Positions 31,774-36,482 of a DNA stretch of 36,482 nt are shown piece after piece; within the stretch, counting starts at the first letter, position 1; each line of letters begins with the position of its first letter. This DNA comes from Arcicella rosea (GTDB taxonomy: Bacteria > Bacteroidota > Bacteroidia > Cytophagales > Spirosomataceae), in NCBI RefSeq assembly GCF_014204325.1, contig NZ_JACHKT010000045.1, positions 1-36,482 on the forward strand. The letters run 5' to 3'. A program made the position numbers and the translations under genes. The notes under the pieces were generated by a model. It ran no database searches, was not told the DNA's origin, and worked only from the letters and a program-made list of their open reading frames with translations.

Positions 31774-32853
31774 TTAAAACTCTAAACTCAATTGCTTCCC
31801 AACCATATCGTCGCCCAATGCTAAGTTTGAAAGTGAAATACCCAAAAGGCGAACGCCCTTCGGAATTGGGTACAATTGTTCTAATAAATCATAAGCGATT
31901 TTCTCAAAAAAAGTGCTATCAACAATGGGCGAAAGCGTGGTTCTACTACGAGTAATGATTTGAAAATCTTTAAATTTTACTTTTAAATGAACTGTTCTGC
32001 CATATACTTGTGTGCGTTCGCAGTACTTCCAAACGTCTTCAATAATGGGTTTTAAACCTGCTTCCAACTCTACATTGGTTTCTAAATCTCGCCAAAAAGT
32101 ATTTTCAGAACCCACAGATTTACGGATTCTTTCAGTATTCACAGGTCTGTAATCAATCGCTCTGGCGATGTTGTAATAATATTTTCCTGCTTTACCGAAA
32201 TGTTTGGTCAGGAAACTTTCATCATATTGGCGTAAATCCAAACCCGTGAAAATATTCATTTTGTTCATTTTATCGGCTGTTACTTTTCCAATGCCATGAA
32301 AACGATATACTTCTAAATCTTCTACAAACTTTTCTCCTTGATTGGGTTTTATCACAAAAAGTCCATCAGGTTTTTGATAATCCGATGCCAATTTTGCCAA
32401 GAATTTATTGTAAGAAACCCCTGCGGAGGCTGTCAGTTGTGTTCTCTCTTTGATTTTCTCTTTGATTTCTTTGGCAATTGCTGTTGCCGAAGCCATACCT
32501 TTTAGGTTTTCGGTGACATCCAAATAGGCTTCGTCTAAAGAAAGAGGTTCAATCAGATGAGTATATTCTGCAAAAACCTCTCTGATTTGCTTTGAAGCCA
32601 CTTTATAGCTTTCAAAGCGAGGTTTTACAAAAATTAAATTCGGACATTTACGAGCCGCCACCATAGAAGACATCGCCGAACGAACGCCAAATTTACGAGC
32701 TTCATAACTTGCTGCCGCCACTACGCCACGCTCACGAGAACCACCCACAGCTACGGGTTTTCCACGCAAAGCAGGATTATCTCTCTGCTCCACAGAAGCA
32801 TAGAAAGCATCCATATCTATATGAATTATTTTTCGTATGTTTGTTTCGGGCAT
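31774..32853 (-). CDS. dinB: DNA polymerase IV
   Basis: A 359-aa Y-family polymerase for translesion synthesis. IIHIDMDAFYASVEQRDNP holds the first metal-binding Asp and the steric-gate region; SLDEAYLDVTEN the second acidic pair (Asp-Glu); TASAGVSYNKFLAKLASDYQ KPDGLFVI (split here) and FHGIGKVTADKMN follow, then the little-finger part to residue 359. The C-terminus KQLSLEF resembles a beta-clamp-binding peptide (QLSLF type). Length is normal. It lies alone on the minus strand after 246 bases of AT-rich DNA. Confidence 0.95.
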   Translation of the reverse strand: MPETNIRKIIHIDMDAFYASVEQRDNPALRGKPVAVGGSRERGVVAAASYEARKFGVRSAMSSMVAARKCPNLIFVKPRFESYKVASKQIREVFAEYTHLIEPLSLDEAYLDVTENLKGMASATAIAKEIKEKIKERTQLTASAGVSYNKFLAKLASDYQKPDGLFVIKPNQGEKFVEDLEVYRFHGIGKVTADKMNKMNIFTGLDLRQYDESFLTKHFGKAGKYYYNIARAIDYRPVNTERIRKSVGSENTFWRDLETNVELEAGLKPIIEDVWKYCERTQVYGRTVHLKVKFKDFQIITRSRTTLSPIVDSTFFEKIAYDLLEQLYPIPKGVRLLGISLSNLALGDDMVGKQLSLEF

Positions 32854-33058
32854 ATTTAGCTATGAGCCTTGAGCTGTCAGTTTTCGGTCATCGGCTATCA
32901 GGTTATTGCAATCAATTTTGTTAAAAAAAGATGTTTACTTACGACATGATTGAAAGTGAATATCAATAAAATTCACACAATCTTGCTTCTTTTGTCCTTT
33001 AGTCTTAAAGTCTATAAATAATCACTAAATCACAATTCACTCAATCACAATTAAAAAT

Positions 33059-33475
33059 ATGTCTTTAGCCGAATTATTAAAACAAGATTTTAGTCCAGAA
33101 TTTCAATTCCAAGCCTCAAGAAGTGGCGGAGCTGGCGGACAGAATGTCAATAAAGTTTCTACTAAAGTAGAACTAAGATTTAATGTAATCAATTCCGTTA
33201 TATTAGACGAAATTCAGAAAAATACACTACAAGGAAAACTAAAAAATCAGATTAATTCAGAAGGAGAATTAATAATTGTTTCGCAAGAAGAGAGAACGCA
33301 ATTACGCAACAAAACGGTTGTGATAAAGAAATTTTATGATTTACTCAAGAAAGCTCTTTTTATTCCTAAAAAACGCAAAGCCAGCGAACCTACTTTTGCA
33401 TCCAAGATGGAAAGACTAAAAACTAAAAAAATCGCTTCGATTAAAAAGGTGAATAGGAGGGGGATTACTTTTTAA
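33059..33475 (+). CDS. arfB: Alternative ribosome-rescue factor ArfB (YaeJ)
   Basis: A 138-aa release-factor-like peptidyl-tRNA hydrolase that frees stalled ribosomes. The GGQ motif is in SRSGGAGGQNVNKVSTKVEL (26-28), the catalytic loop for ester hydrolysis. The basic C-terminal tail (KKRKASEPTFASKMERLKTK KIASIKKVNRRG, split) is needed in this family to bind the empty mRNA channel. Compared with true release factors it has no codon-recognition domain. It is the next plus-strand gene after dinB and is followed by a long inverted-repeat region. Confidence 0.92.
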   Translation: MSLAELLKQDFSPEFQFQASRSGGAGGQNVNKVSTKVELRFNVINSVILDEIQKNTLQGKLKNQINSEGELIIVSQEERTQLRNKTVVIKKFYDLLKKALFIPKKRKASEPTFASKMERLKTKKIASIKKVNRRGITF

Positions 33476-33481
33476 TTTGAA

Positions 33482-33777
33482 AATTTGAGGATTTGAAGAT
33501 GATACTTACTTAGTCAATTTGAAGATTTGGAAATTTGAAGATTTGAAAATGGTAGTTACTATATAGGGAATTTTGAAATTTGAAAATGACACATACTTAG
33601 TCAATTTGAAGATTTGAAAATGGTAGTTATTACACAGGGAATTTAGAAATTTAAAAATGACACATACTCTTAGTCAATTTGATGAGTAGCTAATTTAGAA
33701 ATGAGGAATATACCATTGTTAGTTTTCAAATTAAATCCCCATTTTCAAATCTTCAAATTTCCAAATCTTCAAATCAA
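33482..33777. repeat. 36-bp inverted repeat and 73-87-bp direct repeats
   Basis: Arms 33517-33552 and 33739-33774 are exactly complementary over 36 bases (words ATTTGAAGATTTGG and AAATTTGAAGATTTGA). The spacer of 186 bases holds two more partial copies of a block starting GTCAATTTGA at 33513, 33600 and 33673. It fills the gap 33476-33826 before the agmatine deiminase gene and has no gene. Confidence 0.7.
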
Positions 33778-33798
33778 AATATCCTTCTTCAAATTAAG

Positions 33799-33806
33799 TA
33801 TATTTG
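33799..33806 (+). promoter_or_regulatory. -7 promoter box TATATTTG
   Basis: TATATTTG matches TAnnTTTG and lies 20 bases before the agmatine deiminase ATG, just after the inverted repeat ends. No convincing -33 TTG is in place. Confidence 0.5.
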
Positions 33807-33826
33807 CACCTTAAAACTAATTTAAA

Positions 33827-34867
33827 ATGCTTACTCCAAAATCTCAAGGATATTTTTTTCCTGCCGAATGGCATCCACACGTAGCAACTTGGCTTACTTT
33901 TCCACATAACGACCACTCTTGGCAAGGTGATAAATTAGCCAAAATGTATCCACAATACTTCAATTTTATCAAGGCTATTTCTCAGGGTGAAAAAGTTTGT
34001 TTAAATGTAAATGATGTAAAACTACAATCATTTATTTTGAATGAATTGCCCAAGTATGGTATTGATGAAACAAAAATTGAAATATTAATCAACCCAACGA
34101 ATGATGCTTGGTGTAGAGACCACGGCCCAGCATTCTTGATTAATCCTGAAACCAAACAACGTATGATTGTGAATTGGGGTTATAATGCTTGGGGTGGAAA
34201 ATACCCTCCTTTTGATGATGACAATAATTTACCGACTAAAATTGCAGCATATCGTGGCTTGAATGCTGTTACTCCCGGTATTATTATGGAAGGTGGTTCG
34301 GTAGAATTTAACGGAGCTGGTACGGTATTAACCAGTCGCTCTTGTTTATTGAATCCTAATAGAAATCCACATTTGAACCAAGCTCAGATAGAACAATACT
34401 TGTACGACTATTACGGACAAGAACAAGTACTCTGGGTAAATGATGGCATCGTGGGTGATGACACCGACGGTCATGTGGACGATACCGTTCGTTTTGTAAA
34501 CGCTGATACCGTAGTGGCAGCAGTTGAGTATGATAAAAATGATGATAACTACGAAGTACTGAATGATAATTTGCAATTACTCAAACAAATGCGTTTGCTA
34601 AATGGCAAGCAATTGAATGTAGTTGAATTGCCAATGCCTTCGGCAGTAGTGATTGATGAATTCAGAACGCCGGGTTCTTATGCTAATTTCTTGATTACCA
34701 ACGCTTCGGTGATTGTGCCTACTTATCAATGCAAGAGTGATGACATTGCTTTAGATATTCTTTCTGGGCTTTTCAAAGACCGTCCAGTGATAGGTTTAGA
34801 TGCCACAGATATTATTTGGGGACAAGGAAGTTTCCACTGTTTATCTCAGCAAGAACCTGCGGTTTAG
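33827..34867 (+). CDS. Agmatine deiminase-family protein
   Basis: A 346-aa member of the peptidyl-arginine/agmatine deiminase family, which hydrolyses a guanidino group to ureido plus ammonia. AEWHPHVATWLTFPHNDHSW, DAWCRDHGPAFLIN, IIMEGGSVEFNGAGTVLTSR, DDTDGHVDDTVRFV and the catalytic Cys in GQGSFHCLSQQEPA near the C-terminus are as in agmatine deiminases of the AguA type. The substrate, agmatine or a free arginine derivative, is inferred. Length is normal (about 345-370). A hairpin follows one base after the stop. Confidence 0.88.
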   Translation: MLTPKSQGYFFPAEWHPHVATWLTFPHNDHSWQGDKLAKMYPQYFNFIKAISQGEKVCLNVNDVKLQSFILNELPKYGIDETKIEILINPTNDAWCRDHGPAFLINPETKQRMIVNWGYNAWGGKYPPFDDDNNLPTKIAAYRGLNAVTPGIIMEGGSVEFNGAGTVLTSRSCLLNPNRNPHLNQAQIEQYLYDYYGQEQVLWVNDGIVGDDTDGHVDDTVRFVNADTVVAAVEYDKNDDNYEVLNDNLQLLKQMRLLNGKQLNVVELPMPSAVVIDEFRTPGSYANFLITNASVIVPTYQCKSDDIALDILSGLFKDRPVIGLDATDIIWGQGSFHCLSQQEPAV

Positions 34868-35185
34868 ATAATGATGGTAGGGACGAATACCATTCGTCCC
34901 TACCATCATTATACTTGTCGTGCTATTGTTTATTCTTTACAAGGTTGTATGTTATACGACCTTACTGATTAAAAATGAGGTAATAATAATAGCCATGCTC
35001 AGACAATCGTAAAGCTTAATAAAGTTAAATAAAGGTAGGCATAATAGAATAACCGCAGGAATATCTTTAGACTTGGAAAGAAAAATGAAATAAACGTAGG
35101 GGTGAATTGCATCCGTCCTTGTCGTTGACTTGTTATTCGTTTAGTAAAAGGTCGTATGCGATACGCCCTTACAGTTTAAAAAATA
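34868..35185. repeat. Perfect 45-bp hairpin and a two-copy direct repeat
   Basis: Arms ATAATGATGGTAGGGACGAAT (two parts: ATAATGATGG, TAGGGACGAAT; 34868-34888) and 34892-34912 are complementary at all 21 positions. A second, altered copy begins at 35098 (GTAGGGGTGAATTGCATCCG). After each comes CTTGTCGT and then a smaller hairpin: AGGTTGTATGTTATACGACC (34941-34960) and AGGTCGTATGCGATACGCCC (35148-35167). So a compound element occurs twice in 300 bases. No gene lies in 34868-35304. Confidence 0.65.
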
Positions 35186-35304
35186 AAACAAATAAGTCTA
35201 TCACTAATTAATTAACACTACAAAACTTACTAACTGACCGTTGACGGAATTGTGTTTCTATGAAGAATCATTATCTTGACAAGGGAGGAGTAAGAAATTT
35301 AACC

Positions 35305-36417
35305 ATGAAAAAAACATTATTACTTTTTACGCTTATTGCTGGTTTCACACAATCAATAAAAGCACAAACGCAAAGTACAAGATCCTCTGTCCCAGATGCT
35401 GTACACCAATTTATGCTGATTAACATAGACCCAATGTCTGTTTCAATGGGCTATGGAGGGATGGCTCTTTTTACCGAAGAAACAGCAGCCTATCTCAACC
35501 CAGCCATGTTGGTACATTCGCCCAATAGAAACGGTTTTTTTTTAACAGGGTCGAAGTGGCTACCTAAACTTGTAAGTGATATGTATATCTTGCGAGGTGG
35601 CTGATATTGGCAGTTGAGTGAAAAAAGTGTATTATCGAGTAATATTACTCTTTTCCAAAATGGCACTTTTAGCTATGTGACTAATACAGGAGTTTCGACA
35701 GATTTTTCATCTAAAAGTTGGGGTTGGGGAGTGAATTATACTAGACGTTTATCAAACAAAGTATCAATGGCGGTGGGTGTGAAGTATATGCATGAAAATG
35801 GAACCAATTTGTTACCATCTATTAATGTTGAGATACCTTCCAAGAATAATGTTGCTTTTGACATCAGTTTAGCACATGTTGATACCGATGTCTTTAAAAA
35901 ATTCTCATTCAATTACGGTGTTAATATTGCCAATATTGGCGGGAAAGTTAATCTTTATAATAAACAGGAGGCTTTTTTGCCGACTAACCTAAAATTAGGC
36001 ATAGCACCAAGTTATAAGTTGGATGTTAAAAATAAAATTGGATTTACAGTAGATGCCAATAAACTATTGGTACCTACACCTACTGGCAATCATTACAACG
36101 ATTCGGCATTGTCTGGAATGGTTGCTTCGTTTTCAGATGCCCCTGGCGGACTCAGCGAAGAGCTAAAAGAAATCACTTGGTCATTGGGTTTGCAGTACAC
36201 CTACAATGATTTTTTGTTTTTGAGGATGGGTAAATTTTTAGAATCAGAAGAAAAAGGCAACCGCAGCTTTACAACTTTTGGTGCTGGCGTTGTGATTAAG
36301 AAATTAGTAAACCTAGACCTTGCTTTTTCAAAGGATAATAATGATAGCCCAATTGGTGACCAACTATTCCTTTCAGTAGGTTTTAACTGGGAGTGTTCAC
36401 TGAACTGTGTCAGTTGA
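35305..36417 (+). pseudogene. PorV-like outer-membrane protein, in-frame TGA
   Basis: One frame carries the signal peptide MKKTLLLFTLIAGFTQSIKA, the PorV start VSMGYGGMALFTEETAAYLN PAML (split), LPKLVSDMYILRGG, then TGA at 35602-35604, then YWQLSEKSVLSSNITLFQNG and the remaining 260 residues with LLVPTPTGNHYNDSALSGM, SFSDAPGGLSEELKEITWS and GNRSFTTFGAGVVIKK. PorV is an outer-membrane barrel of the type IX secretion system that hands cargo to the attachment complex. Both halves are in the same frame, so a single nonsense change (probably TGG to TGA) split it. Divergent residues suggest a paralogue. A GGGAGGAG site lies 14 bases before ATG 35305; the frame also opens at 35260. Confidence 0.85.
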
Positions 36418-36459
36418 TTTATTGAGTTAGGGGGCTAGCCCCCTAACTCAATAAATCAA
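36414..36459. repeat. Perfect 46-bp palindrome at the porV-like stop
   Basis: The 23-base arm from 36414 to 36436 (starts TTGATTTATTGAGTTAGGGG) is complementary without mismatch to 36437-36459, with no loop. The porV-like stop codon TGA (36415-36417) lies inside the arm. A terminator is possible, but there is no T run after it and the absence of a loop is unusual. It may be an insertion of a small palindromic element. Confidence 0.65.
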
Positions 36460-36482
36460 CTTGTGAAATTCTATCTTCAAAT

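Noticed and set aside
35260-35304. Alternative upstream start of the porV-like gene
   Set aside because: The extra 15 residues precede a complete signal peptide that begins at 35305, so the later ATG is preferred.

Overview
The window looks like a chromosomal segment of a low-GC Bacteroidota, most probably of the order Cytophagales. The signs are: an outer-membrane beta-barrel of the TonB-receptor type with a carboxypeptidase-like N-terminal domain; a PorV-type outer-membrane protein of the type IX secretion system; many Cys-anchored lipoproteins; weak or absent Shine-Dalgarno sequences; and several promoters with the Bacteroidota -7 box TAnnTTTG. No rRNA, tRNA, CRISPR array or transposase was seen. 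Genus is not resolvable from sequence reading alone.

Region 1 to 8.1 kb is accessory DNA with a distinctive layout. Unrelated genes, nearly all on the minus strand, are separated by imperfect palindromes whose ends carry GGTAAC/GTTACC or GCTAAC/GTTAGC. Stop codons usually lie within a few bases of such a box, and two gene starts lie 20-30 bases after the opposite box. Genes here: a HEXXH lipoprotein, an NTF2-like lipoprotein, a 56-aa orphan, an ABC transporter pair, a dead DUF1016 nuclease, an unknown 189-aa protein, a small P-loop protein and a DUF4407 membrane protein. A 5'-truncated copy of frr lies inside it on the plus strand. The arrangement resembles an integron-like gene-cassette array, but no integrase lies in the window and the core site does not match the canonical GTTRRRY.

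Region 8.6 to 15.5 kb holds a patatin-like lipase, a polyprenyl diphosphate synthase, and an OmpR-type two-component system next to an outer-membrane beta-barrel gene. Region 15.6 to 24.4 kb is mostly housekeeping: a RES/MbcA-ParS toxin-antitoxin pair, metZ, a solitary nuoH, miaA, a 33-aa membrane peptide facing a TrpF-like protein, mnmA, an ArsR regulator with a large palindromic operator before an old-yellow-enzyme gene, and a peptide deformylase-like gene.

Region 24.4 to 28.7 kb is a mixed stretch: a class IV aminotransferase, a DUF7668 protein, a frameshifted secreted-protein gene, small exported proteins, and a Fic protein whose promoter is bracketed by two copies of a 29-bp inverted repeat. 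Region 29.1 to 36.4 kb has pdhB, a lipoprotein, an orphan antitoxin-like gene, dinB, arfB, an agmatine deiminase-family gene and a porV-like gene split by an in-frame TGA.

Intergenic DNA is unusually rich in structure. Three separate minisatellites (8.3, 10.8 and 28.8 kb) share an underlying 21-bp period with a 42-bp super-period. Several gaps carry long inverted repeats built of 7-9-nt words, and there are perfect 21- and 23-bp-arm hairpins near 34.9 and 36.4 kb. The best candidates for something undescribed are the cassette-like array and the 21/42-bp phased arrays.
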